Source of the DNA: Actinomadura chibensis NBRC 106107
GTDB taxonomy: Bacteria; Actinomycetota; Actinomycetes; Streptosporangiales; Streptosporangiaceae
NCBI RefSeq assembly: GCF_001552135.1
Contig: NZ_BCQP01000085.1
Span: forward strand, 1 to 41,324
Direction of reading: 5' to 3'
DNA length: 41,324 bases
The position numbers were made by a program, and so were the translations under genes. Shown here in pieces: positions 26,107 through 33,511 of this stretch. Numbering within the stretch: the first letter of the stretch is position 1; the number at the start of each line of letters is the position of its first letter. The notes below the pieces were generated by a model that had not been told where the DNA came from, did not search any database, and saw only the letters and a list, made by a program, of their open reading frames with translations.

Positions 26107-27222
26107 ATGCGGATTCTCATCGTCGGCGCGGGGATCGTGGGGGCCGCGCTGGCCGACCGGCTCACCCGTCCGGACCGCCGGATCACGATCGTCGAGGGGC
26201 TGTCGCCGGGGGCGGGGACGTCCGGCACGAGTTATGCCTGGCTGAACGCGAATGATCCTCGCGACCCGGTGTACCACCGGTTCCGGACGGAGGCCCTGCG
26301 CGCCTGGCGGGAGCTGGCCGCCGGGCTCGGCGACCCTGACTGGTACCGCCCCACGGGGAACACCGTGTGGGCGACCGGCGGCGCGAAGGCCGAATTAGCC
26401 GAGCGGGTAAGGCGCCTTACCGCGCTGGGCTATGCCGCCGAGCGGATCGACGCCGGAGGGCTCCGCGCGATCGAACCGCATATCCGGGTCCCGGACGACG
26501 CGTTCATCGCGCATTTCCCGGACGAGGGCCATATCCGTGGGGAACCGGCCGCGCGGAGCCTCGTGCGGCGCGCGGAGGAGGCGGGCGCGGAGGTCGTCAC
26601 CGGACACCGCGCCGCCCGCCTCACACTCGACGGCGACCGGGTGACCGGCGTCCGGCTGGACGACGGCCGGGACGTGCCCGCCGACCTCACCGTCTGCGCG
26701 GCGGGGCGGCACGGTCCCGCGCTCCTCGCCACCGCCGGGCTCACCCTCCCGCTGGTCGACCCGGCCGCGCCCGGCTCGGCCGCACCCTGCCTCGTCGCGA
26801 CGACCACGGCGACGGATACCGTGCTGAACGGACTCGTCCACGCGCCCGGGCTGTCCGCGCGGGCGGCGGGAAACGGAGGGCTGGTGCTGGAGGCCGTCGA
26901 CCTGGACGCCGGAATCGACGAGTCCGTCTCGCCGGACCGCGTCCGCGAGGTCGGCGCGGAACTGCTCACCCGCGGCCGGGCCGTCATTCCGGGGCTGGAC
27001 GCCGACATCGCGGAAATGCGGCGCTGCGTCCGTCCGCTGCCGGTCGACGGATATCCGCTGATCGGCCCGCAGGCGCCCGGCCTCTACACCGCCGTCACCC
27101 ACAGCGGGATAACGCTCGCGCCCCATCTCGCCGCGCTGATCGACCGCGAGATCGACGGCGATCCCGTGCCCGAACTCGCTCCGTACCGGCCGGACCGGCC
27201 ACTCACGAATACCGGTAGCTGA
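26107..27222 (+). CDS. FAD-dependent oxidoreductase (DAO/glycine oxidase-like)
   Basis: The 371-residue product starts with a dinucleotide-binding motif, RILIVGAGIVGAALADRLT, and has the DAO-family pattern (GTSYAWLNANDPRDP, EPHIRVPDDAF, then RCVRPLPVDGYPLIGP and YTAVTHSGITLAPHLA). It probably oxidises an amine or amino acid. A TTA leucine codon at 26395-26397 is rare in such genomes and may make translation depend on the bldA tRNA. The next gene starts 1 base after the stop. ATG at 26107 follows a GGGTGG stretch. Confidence 0.88.
   Translation: MRILIVGAGIVGAALADRLTRPDRRITIVEGLSPGAGTSGTSYAWLNANDPRDPVYHRFRTEALRAWRELAAGLGDPDWYRPTGNTVWATGGAKAELAERVRRLTALGYAAERIDAGGLRAIEPHIRVPDDAFIAHFPDEGHIRGEPAARSLVRRAEEAGAEVVTGHRAARLTLDGDRVTGVRLDDGRDVPADLTVCAAGRHGPALLATAGLTLPLVDPAAPGSAAPCLVATTTATDTVLNGLVHAPGLSARAAGNGGLVLEAVDLDAGIDESVSPDRVREVGAELLTRGRAVIPGLDADIAEMRRCVRPLPVDGYPLIGPQAPGLYTAVTHSGITLAPHLAALIDREIDGDPVPELAPYRPDRPLTNTGS
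26406..26421. repeat. 16-base perfect palindrome inside the FAD oxidoreductase gene
   Basis: GGTAAGGCGCCTTACC equals its own reverse complement and lies 9 bases after the TTA codon. It could be an intragenic operator, a methylation or restriction-type site, or chance. Confidence 0.6.
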
Positions 27223-27223
27223 T

Positions 27224-28135
27224 ATGCGATTCGCCATTTCCATTCCGCAGGACCTCGACGACCACAAGTTCGACCCGGACGGGTTCCGCGCGTTCATGCG
27301 GCGGGCCGAGGAACTCGATTTCGACAGCGCCTGGACGCAGGAGCAGGTGCTCGGGAACGCGGCCCGCTCCAGCCCGCTGGAGGCGATGACGTTCGCCGCC
27401 GCGTGCACCGAGCGGATCCGGCTCGGCTGCTCGGTGTTCGTGACGCCGCTGCACAGCCCCGTCCATCTGGCGAAGAGCCTGAGCACGCTGGACCAGCTCA
27501 GCCGGGGACGCGTCGAGGTCGGCGTCGGCTCGGGCGGGCAGGGCCGGATGTTCTCGGCGTTCAACGTCGACCCGGAGGGCCTGATCACCCGGTTCGTCGA
27601 GGGACTGAACCTGATGAAGGCGTGCTGGACGCAGCCGTCCATTGATTTCGACGGCCGTTTCTGGCAGCTCCAGGACGCCGCGATGGAACCGAAGCCGTTC
27701 CAGAAGCCGCATCCGCCGATCTGGTTCGGCGCCCGGCATCCGAACGCGCTGCGCCGCGCGGTCGCGCACGGCGACGGGTTCTTCGGGGCCGGTTCGACGA
27801 CGACCGAGAAATTCGCCGAGCAGGTGGGGATCGTCCGGGAGGCGCTCGCGGAATCCGACCGCGACACCGCCGGATTCCGCATCGCCAAACGCGTCTACGT
27901 CGGAATGGACGACGACGCCGACCGCGCGCGGGAAAGGTCGGCCGCCGCCCTCGGGCGCCTTTACGGGCTGGGCGACCTGCTGCCCGTCGCCGTCACCGGC
28001 CCGCCGGAGGAATGCGTGCGCGGAATCCGCGACGTGGTGGACGCGGGCGCCGAACTCGTCCTCCTCACCCCGCTCTTCGACGACGCCGAGCAGATGGAGC
28101 GGTTCGCCGCCGAGGTGATCCCCGAGGTGCGCTGA
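27224..28135 (+). CDS. LLM-class F420/flavin-dependent oxidoreductase
   Basis: This 303-residue protein has the luciferase-like monooxygenase pattern: MRFAISIPQDLDDHKFDPDG, FDSAWTQEQVLG, CTERIRLGCSVFVTPLHSP, LSRGRVEVGVGSGGQGRMF and PPIWFGARHPNALRRAV. It likely uses reduced FMN or F420; the cofactor cannot be decided by eye. It is 1 base downstream of the FAD oxidoreductase, so the two form an operon and may act in sequence on one substrate. It ends 6 bases before the convergent LacI gene. Confidence 0.92.
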   Translation: MRFAISIPQDLDDHKFDPDGFRAFMRRAEELDFDSAWTQEQVLGNAARSSPLEAMTFAAACTERIRLGCSVFVTPLHSPVHLAKSLSTLDQLSRGRVEVGVGSGGQGRMFSAFNVDPEGLITRFVEGLNLMKACWTQPSIDFDGRFWQLQDAAMEPKPFQKPHPPIWFGARHPNALRRAVAHGDGFFGAGSTTTEKFAEQVGIVREALAESDRDTAGFRIAKRVYVGMDDDADRARERSAAALGRLYGLGDLLPVAVTGPPEECVRGIRDVVDAGAELVLLTPLFDDAEQMERFAAEVIPEVR

Positions 28136-28141
28136 GGACGG

Positions 28142-29209
28142 TCAGCCGCCCGTGTAGGGGCGGGCGCTCGATTCGCGGACCTGGAGCTCGGGCGGCAGCG
28201 TGACCCGCTCGGGCTCCCCGCCGCGCATCATGCGGACGAGCAGGTCGACGCCCTGCGCCCCCACCTGCTCCATCGGCGAGCGGACGCTGCTCAGCGGGAT
28301 CGTGAGCTGCGCGGCGATCGGCACGTCGTTGAAGCCGACGACGGCGACGTCCCGTCCGGCGCGCAGGCCGCGCTCGCGGAGCACCCCGAGGACGCCGATG
28401 GCGGCGAAGTCGCTCACCGCGAAGATCGCCGACGGGTGGGGGTCGTCGGCGAGCAGGCGTTCGGCGGCGAGCGCGCCGCCCGCCGCGTCGAAGCTCGCGT
28501 GGACGACCCGGTGCCCCGGCACCGGGTGGCCGCGCTCGGCGAAGTAGCGGGTGAAGGCGGCCGTGCGGTCGATGCCGTTGGCCGCGTACGGCAGCCCGGC
28601 CACGACCCCGACCCGGCGGTGCCCGAGCGTGTAGAGGTGCTCGGCGGCGAGCCGGCCGCCGAGCAGGTCGTCGCAGGTGACCGAGGGGTGGTCGGCGGCG
28701 CGCCGGTTGACCAGCACGAACGGGACGCCGTAGGCGGCGAAGTCGGCGACGAACGCGCCGTCCACATGCGCGTCCCCGAAGATCATCGCATCGACCCGGC
28801 GGGACAGCAGCATCTCGACGTGCGCCTGGCGGGTGGCGGGGTCGTCCCAGGAGTTGCTGACCATGGTGTGGAAGCCGTGCCGGGTCGCGGCCCGCTCGAC
28901 GCCCTCGTAGATCGAGGCGAGGACCTGGTCGGTCAGCCGCGCCATCATGACGCCGAGCAGCCGGGTGCTCTGCCGCCGCAGCCCGGCCGCCTGGATGTCG
29001 GGCACGTAGCCGACTTCGCGGGCGACCTGGCGGACCCGCTCGGCGGTCGCCGCCGACGCGGCCCGCGCCCCGCTGGTCGTGCCGTTCAGCACCCGGGAGA
29101 CCGTCGACACGTGAAGCCCGGTCAGTTCGGCGATCGTCTTCAGCGTCGCCCGGCCGGCCGTCGCCCGCGGCGCCGGATCGGCGGCCTCCTGCCGGCCCGC
29201 CCCTCGCAT
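28142..29209 (-). CDS. LacI-family transcriptional regulator
   Basis: The 355-residue product has an N-terminal LacI helix-turn-helix and hinge (LKTIAELTGLHVSTVSRVLN, then RVRQVAREVGYVPD) and a periplasmic-binding-like effector domain (LLGVMMARLTDQVLASIYEG to VAVVGFNDVPIAAQLTIPLS). The ATG at 29209 is chosen; the open frame continues to 29299 through the presumed promoter and operators. It is divergent from the membrane protein/amidohydrolase/amidase operon and two operator-like sequences lie between, so it most likely represses that operon until a substrate is present. Confidence 0.93.
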   Translation of the reverse strand: MRGAGRQEAADPAPRATAGRATLKTIAELTGLHVSTVSRVLNGTTSGARAASAATAERVRQVAREVGYVPDIQAAGLRRQSTRLLGVMMARLTDQVLASIYEGVERAATRHGFHTMVSNSWDDPATRQAHVEMLLSRRVDAMIFGDAHVDGAFVADFAAYGVPFVLVNRRAADHPSVTCDDLLGGRLAAEHLYTLGHRRVGVVAGLPYAANGIDRTAAFTRYFAERGHPVPGHRVVHASFDAAGGALAAERLLADDPHPSAIFAVSDFAAIGVLGVLRERGLRAGRDVAVVGFNDVPIAAQLTIPLSSVRSPMEQVGAQGVDLLVRMMRGGEPERVTLPPELQVRESSARPYTGG

Positions 29210-29262
29210 GACCACCCGAATCCCCTGGCCATCCACTCGCCGGACGATTCCGCGCACGGCTC

Positions 29263-29292
29263 TTGACAGGCCCCAGGTTAGCAGTCTCTTAT
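29263..29292 (+). promoter_or_regulatory. Promoter of the membrane protein-amidohydrolase-amidase operon
   Basis: A perfect -35 TTGACA (29263-29268) is followed after 18 bases by TCTTAT (29287-29292), a 4/6 match to -10. The LacI-type operators start 3 bases further on. Confidence 0.65.
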
Positions 29293-29294
29293 TG

Positions 29295-29322
29295 TGCAAA
29301 CGTTATAGCCAAACGTTTGCTC
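29295..29322. promoter_or_regulatory. LacI-type double operator
   Basis: CAAACGTTTG (29310-29319) is a perfect palindrome with the central CG typical of LacI-family sites, and TGCAAACGTTAT (29295-29306) is a second imperfect copy; their centres are 13 bases apart. They sit at the expected transcription start of the downstream operon, where binding would block RNA polymerase. Confidence 0.75.
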
Positions 29323-29351
29323 AGACGGGTTCCGAGCCGGGAGGTGCGCGC

Positions 29352-30518
29352 ATGGCGACCGAGGTCCTCACCCCGCCGCGGACGCGGCCGGTCGCCTGGC
29401 TCGTGTCCCTGTGCGGCGGCGCCGTCCTGCTCAACGTGATCATGAAGGCGTTCGAGGACGGCCTGCCCGCCGCCCCGCCGGAGGCCGCGAGCCCCGCCGG
29501 GCGCGGCCTGCGCGCCTGGGCCGTCTGGGTCCTGGGCGACACCAACGAGGCGCAGTTCTACAAGACCTCGCTCGCCGGGCTCGGGCTCCTGCTGTTCGCG
29601 GCGGGCGCGCACTACGCGGCGCGCCGCCGGCTGCGGGCCAGGGGGTTCGACATCGCCTACGGCACCGGCCTGTGGCCCTGGCTGCTCGCCGCGTCCGGGC
29701 TCGCGCTGCTGCTGTCCAACCTGCTGTGGGGCTGGACGCTCGCGCCCGACCGCTGGCAGCCGACGTTCGTGCCGTTCGTGTCGGTGGCCCCGTCGGTCGT
29801 CCTCGTGTACGGGGCCGGGTGGCGGGTCGCGCTGACCGCCGCCGGGCTCGGGGCCGTCCTCACGACGCCGGTGTCGATCCTCGTGGTCGAGCGCTTCTGC
29901 ACGCCGCTGGATCTCCCGGCGGTGATCGGGAACGTCACCGGCATGTGGGTCGGGGCACTGCTCGCGTTCGCGGTCTGCCGGGGGCTGCCCTGGATGACCG
30001 TCCCGCCGCCCGCTCCCGAACCCGCCGCCGCCCAGGGCGAGCCGAGGGCGTGGCTGCCGCGCCGGGCGCTCGCCGACTTCAGCGAGGCGCAGTTCTACGG
30101 GAACGAGTGGGCGTCGCTCGGCCTGGTCGGCGGCGCGGTGCTGGCCTGGGCGGTCAACACGGCCGGGCCCGCGTACGGCAGCGGCGTGTTCCCCGACCTG
30201 CTCACCGCGCAGATCCTCACGGCCGTGCTCGGCGTGTGGCTGCACTCGGAGCGGTGGCGGCGGCACGGCTGGTACCCGACGTTCGTGCCGGTCGTCTCGC
30301 TCGTCCCGGCGGGCGTGATCGCGGTCGGCGGGGGCTGGCCGGTGATCGTCCTCGTGTCGGCGGCGGGGGCGGCCGCGGGGCCGCCGCTGGCCCGCGCCAT
30401 CGCGGTGCGGCTGCCCGCCGACTTCCATCCGTTCATCGGCAGCGTCATGTCGATGACCGTCATCACCCTGATCGGAGTGCCCGTGCTCAAGCTGCTCGAC
30501 TCGGCGGGGCTCGTATGA
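29352..30518 (+). CDS. Membrane protein with internal duplication, unrecognised family
   Basis: This 388-residue hydrophobic protein has about 9-11 membrane segments. It is built of two repeats: NEAQFYKTSLAGLGLLLF pairs with SEAQFYGNEWASLGLVGG; WQPTFVPFVSVAPSVVLVYG pairs with WYPTFVPVVSLVPAGVIAVG; LPAVIGNVTGMW pairs with FHPFIGSVMSMT. I do not recognise the family. Inverted or direct duplication of this kind is usual in transporters. Its place as first gene of a LacI-controlled operon with two hydrolases suggests a substrate importer. The ATG at 29352 follows GGGAGGTG, and its stop overlaps the ATG of the amidohydrolase (ATGA). Confidence 0.85.
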   Translation: MATEVLTPPRTRPVAWLVSLCGGAVLLNVIMKAFEDGLPAAPPEAASPAGRGLRAWAVWVLGDTNEAQFYKTSLAGLGLLLFAAGAHYAARRRLRARGFDIAYGTGLWPWLLAASGLALLLSNLLWGWTLAPDRWQPTFVPFVSVAPSVVLVYGAGWRVALTAAGLGAVLTTPVSILVVERFCTPLDLPAVIGNVTGMWVGALLAFAVCRGLPWMTVPPPAPEPAAAQGEPRAWLPRRALADFSEAQFYGNEWASLGLVGGAVLAWAVNTAGPAYGSGVFPDLLTAQILTAVLGVWLHSERWRRHGWYPTFVPVVSLVPAGVIAVGGGWPVIVLVSAAGAAAGPPLARAIAVRLPADFHPFIGSVMSMTVITLIGVPVLKLLDSAGLV

Positions 30519-32152
30519 GCCCGTCCAGCGCGTCCCGAGCGAAGATCTTCTCGGCCCGCCGGATCATCACCATGAACGGCGACGAGCCCGAGGCCGTCGC
30601 CACCCTCGGCGAGCGCGTCGCCGCCGTCGGGACGCGCCGCGAGCTGCGCGACCGCTTCCCGGACGCGGCGGACGTCGACCTCGGCTCCGGCGTCCTGCTG
30701 CCCGGGTTCGACGACGCGCACGCCCACCCGTCCGTGCTGGCGGACGGCGGCCTCTACGTCGACCTCGCCCCGCCGGTCACCGGCAGCGCCGAGGAGGTGC
30801 GGCGGGCGCTCGCCGAACGGGCCGCGCGGACGCCCGAGGGCGAGTGGGTCGTCGGGCACAACTTCGACGTGTCCCGCACCGAGGACGGGCGGGCCGTCGA
30901 CCGGGCGCTGCTCGACCGGGTCTCCACCCGGCACCCGGTGCTGATCATCCACTACTCCTACCACGGCGCCGTCGCGAACTCGCGCGCGCTGGCGGCGGCC
31001 GGGTACGACGAGACGACTCCCGACCCGGTAGGCGGCGAGCTGGTGCGCGACGGCGGTCGGCTGACCGGCGTCCTGTACGAGCGGGCGTGGATGGAGGGCT
31101 ATCTCGGGCACGGGTCGCGCCCGCCGCTGGTACCGCAGCCGACGATGGACGCGCGGGTCGAGTCGCTGCGCCGCATGCTCGCGAGGATGAACGCCGCCGG
31201 GATCACCTCGGTGACCGACGCGATGGTCCACCCCGCCGACTGGGCGCTCTACCAGGCGGCGCGGGACGCGGGCGCGCTCACCGCCCGCGTCGGGATGCTG
31301 CTCTGGTACGAGTTCTTCGAGCCCGCGCGGGCCCTCGGCATGCGCACCGGCTTCGGCGACCCGACGCTGCGGTTCAGCGGCGTGAAGATGATGACGGACG
31401 GCGCGGTGTCCGGCGGGACGTGCCTGTGCCGCGCGCCCTACCTCGGCGCGCTCGGCGAGCGGACGGCCGGGATCCAGGTCATGCCGGACGAGGAGATCGC
31501 CGAGGTCGTCCACCGGGTGCACGCGGCGGGCAGCCGCCTCGCCGTCCACGCCAACGGCGACCTCGCGATCGCCAAGGTGCTGGACGCGATCGAGGCCGCG
31601 TCCGCCGCCACTCCCCCGCGTCCCGGCCAGACGCACCGCATCGAGCACTGCTCGGTCGTCGATCCCGAGCTGGTGGAGCGGATCCGGCGGCTCGGCGTGA
31701 TCCCGGTGCCGTTCGGCGCGTTCATCTCCTACCACGGACACAACCTCGTCCGGCACTACGGGACGGAGCGCGCCGCGCGCATCTCCCCGCACCGGACGTT
31801 CCGCGACGCGGGGATCACGGTGGCCGGGTCGTCCGACTACCCGTGCGGCCCGCTGGAGCCGCTGTTCGCGCTCCGGTCGATGACGACGCGCCGGGCCCAG
31901 GACGGGACCGTCCTCGGCCCCGACCAGCGGCTCACCCCGTACGAGGCGCTGGAGGTCTACACCGCCGGGTCGGCGGCGGCGTCCGGCGAGGCAGAGGACA
32001 AGGGCCGCGTCACCGTGGGCCGCCTCGCCGACTTCACCGTGCTCGGCGAGGACCCGCTGCGCGTCGAGCCGGAGGCGCTCGCGGACGTCCCCGTCCTTTC
32101 CACCTGGGTCGGCGCGGAGCCGGTCTGGCACGCCGATTCCGAAAGCGTCTAG
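30515..32152 (+). CDS. YtcJ/AepA-like metal-dependent amidohydrolase
   Basis: The 545-residue product belongs to the amidohydrolase (TIM-barrel) superfamily, YtcJ-like subgroup. It has the HxH metal motif in GFDDAHAHPS, a probable bridging Lys in FSGVKMMTDGAVSGG, a His in LAVHANGD, another in HRIEHCSVVD and an Asp in GSSDYPCGPLEP, plus a C-terminal composite beta part (KGRVTVGRLADFTVLGEDPL). Substrates of this group vary (formamides, cyclic amides and others). It overlaps the membrane protein gene by 4 bases, and the amidase follows after 9 bases, so all three are one operon. Confidence 0.93.
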   Translation: MSPSSASRAKIFSARRIITMNGDEPEAVATLGERVAAVGTRRELRDRFPDAADVDLGSGVLLPGFDDAHAHPSVLADGGLYVDLAPPVTGSAEEVRRALAERAARTPEGEWVVGHNFDVSRTEDGRAVDRALLDRVSTRHPVLIIHYSYHGAVANSRALAAAGYDETTPDPVGGELVRDGGRLTGVLYERAWMEGYLGHGSRPPLVPQPTMDARVESLRRMLARMNAAGITSVTDAMVHPADWALYQAARDAGALTARVGMLLWYEFFEPARALGMRTGFGDPTLRFSGVKMMTDGAVSGGTCLCRAPYLGALGERTAGIQVMPDEEIAEVVHRVHAAGSRLAVHANGDLAIAKVLDAIEAASAATPPRPGQTHRIEHCSVVDPELVERIRRLGVIPVPFGAFISYHGHNLVRHYGTERAARISPHRTFRDAGITVAGSSDYPCGPLEPLFALRSMTTRRAQDGTVLGPDQRLTPYEALEVYTAGSAAASGEAEDKGRVTVGRLADFTVLGEDPLRVEPEALADVPVLSTWVGAEPVWHADSESV

Positions 32153-32161
32153 GAGGTCCCG

Positions 32162-33487
32162 ATGCCCACCGTCCTGCCCGAAGACCTGACCATCCGCGAG
32201 TTGCGCGAGCTGTACTCGCGCGGCGAGGCCACCCCGATGGACGCGACCGACGACGCGCTCCGCCGCGTCGAGGCCGACCCGGACCTGCGGGCATTCGCGC
32301 ACGTCCGCGCGGACGAGGCCCGCGAGGAGGCGCGCGCGGCGACGGCGCGGCTGGCGCGCGGCACGCCGCTCGGCCCGCTCGACGGCGTCCCCGTCGCGGT
32401 GAAGAGCATGGTCGCGCTGGCGGGCCTGCCGCAGGACGCGGGCTCGCGCGTCCTCGAAGGGCGGCGCGCGGGCCGGGACGCGACGCTGGTCGGCGCGCTG
32501 AAGCAGGCCGGGGCCGTGATCGTCGGCACGACCACCATGGACGAGTTCGCGCTCACCACGCTCGGCCCGGCCCGCAACCCGTTCGACCGGACGCGGACGG
32601 CGGGCGGCTCCAGCGGCGGGTCGGCGGCCGCCGTCCAGGCCGGGATGTGCTTCGCGGCGGTCGGCACCGACACCGGCGGCAGCGTGCGGATCCCGGCGGC
32701 GTGCTGCGCGGTCGTCGGGCTCAAGCCGACCTACGGGCTGGTGCCGACCGACGGGATCGTCCCGCTGGCCTGGTCGCTCGACCACGCGGGCCCGATCGGG
32801 CGCACCGCCGCCGACGTCGCGGCGCTGCTGGACGTCCTGCTCAGCGGCACCGGGACCGCGCCCTTCGCGGCCGGGCTCGATGGCGTGCGCCTCGGCGTGC
32901 CGTCCGAGGAGTACCTGAGCGTCACCGACCCGCACCTGCTGGCCGACTTCCGCGCCGCCCTCGCCGCCGCGGCCGACGCGGGCGCGGAGATCGTCGGGGT
33001 GGAGCTGCCCGACCAAGAGCGGGTGAAGGCCGTGCACTGGCCGGTGCTGTCCGCCGAGATGGCGGCCTACCACCTGCGCCGCTTCGGCACGGCCGAGGAC
33101 CGCTACGAGCCGCCGATGAAGGACGGCATCGCCGCCGGGGCCATGGTCACCACGGAGGAGTACCTGACCGCCCAGCGGGGCCGTCCGGCGCTGCGGGCCG
33201 AGGTCGACCGGGCCCTCGGCCGGGTCGACGCCGTCGCGCTGCCGACCCTCGCCATCGACCCGCCCGAGATGGGGCGGACGGTGGTGGAGCTGGCCGGACG
33301 TCCCGAGGAGGCCGTCGCCGCCATGGTCCGGCTGACCTCGCTGGCCAACCACACCGGGCACCCGGCGGTGTCCGTCCCGCCGGGCACCGCGCCGAAGGGC
33401 CGCCCGGCCGGGATCCAGCTCATCGGACGCCACTACGACGAGCACCGCCTCCTGTCGATCGCGGGCGGCCTGGAGGCGCTCTCCTAG
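32162..33487 (+). CDS. Amidase-signature family hydrolase
   Basis: This 441-residue protein has the amidase signature Ser-cisSer-Lys triad: Lys in VPVAVKSMVAL, and the two Ser in GGSSGGSAAAVQAG and GTDTGGSVRIPAACC. The C-terminal part (SLANHTGHPAVSVPPGTAP, GIQLIGRHYDE) is typical. It should hydrolyse an amide to acid and ammonia. It is not a GatA, since no gatB or gatC is present. AGGAGG lies 5 bases before ATG 32162 and overlaps the stop of the amidohydrolase. The operon probably channels an amide-containing nutrient through two successive hydrolyses. Confidence 0.93.
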   Translation: MPTVLPEDLTIRELRELYSRGEATPMDATDDALRRVEADPDLRAFAHVRADEAREEARAATARLARGTPLGPLDGVPVAVKSMVALAGLPQDAGSRVLEGRRAGRDATLVGALKQAGAVIVGTTTMDEFALTTLGPARNPFDRTRTAGGSSGGSAAAVQAGMCFAAVGTDTGGSVRIPAACCAVVGLKPTYGLVPTDGIVPLAWSLDHAGPIGRTAADVAALLDVLLSGTGTAPFAAGLDGVRLGVPSEEYLSVTDPHLLADFRAALAAAADAGAEIVGVELPDQERVKAVHWPVLSAEMAAYHLRRFGTAEDRYEPPMKDGIAAGAMVTTEEYLTAQRGRPALRAEVDRALGRVDAVALPTLAIDPPEMGRTVVELAGRPEEAVAAMVRLTSLANHTGHPAVSVPPGTAPKGRPAGIQLIGRHYDEHRLLSIAGGLEALS

Positions 33488-33511
33488 CGCCGGTCCCCGG
33501 ACCCGGGCACG

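Noticed and set aside
32162..33487. GatA subunit of the tRNA-dependent amidotransferase
   Set aside because: There are no gatB or gatC neighbours, and the gene lies in a LacI-controlled operon with another hydrolase, so a catabolic amidase is more likely.
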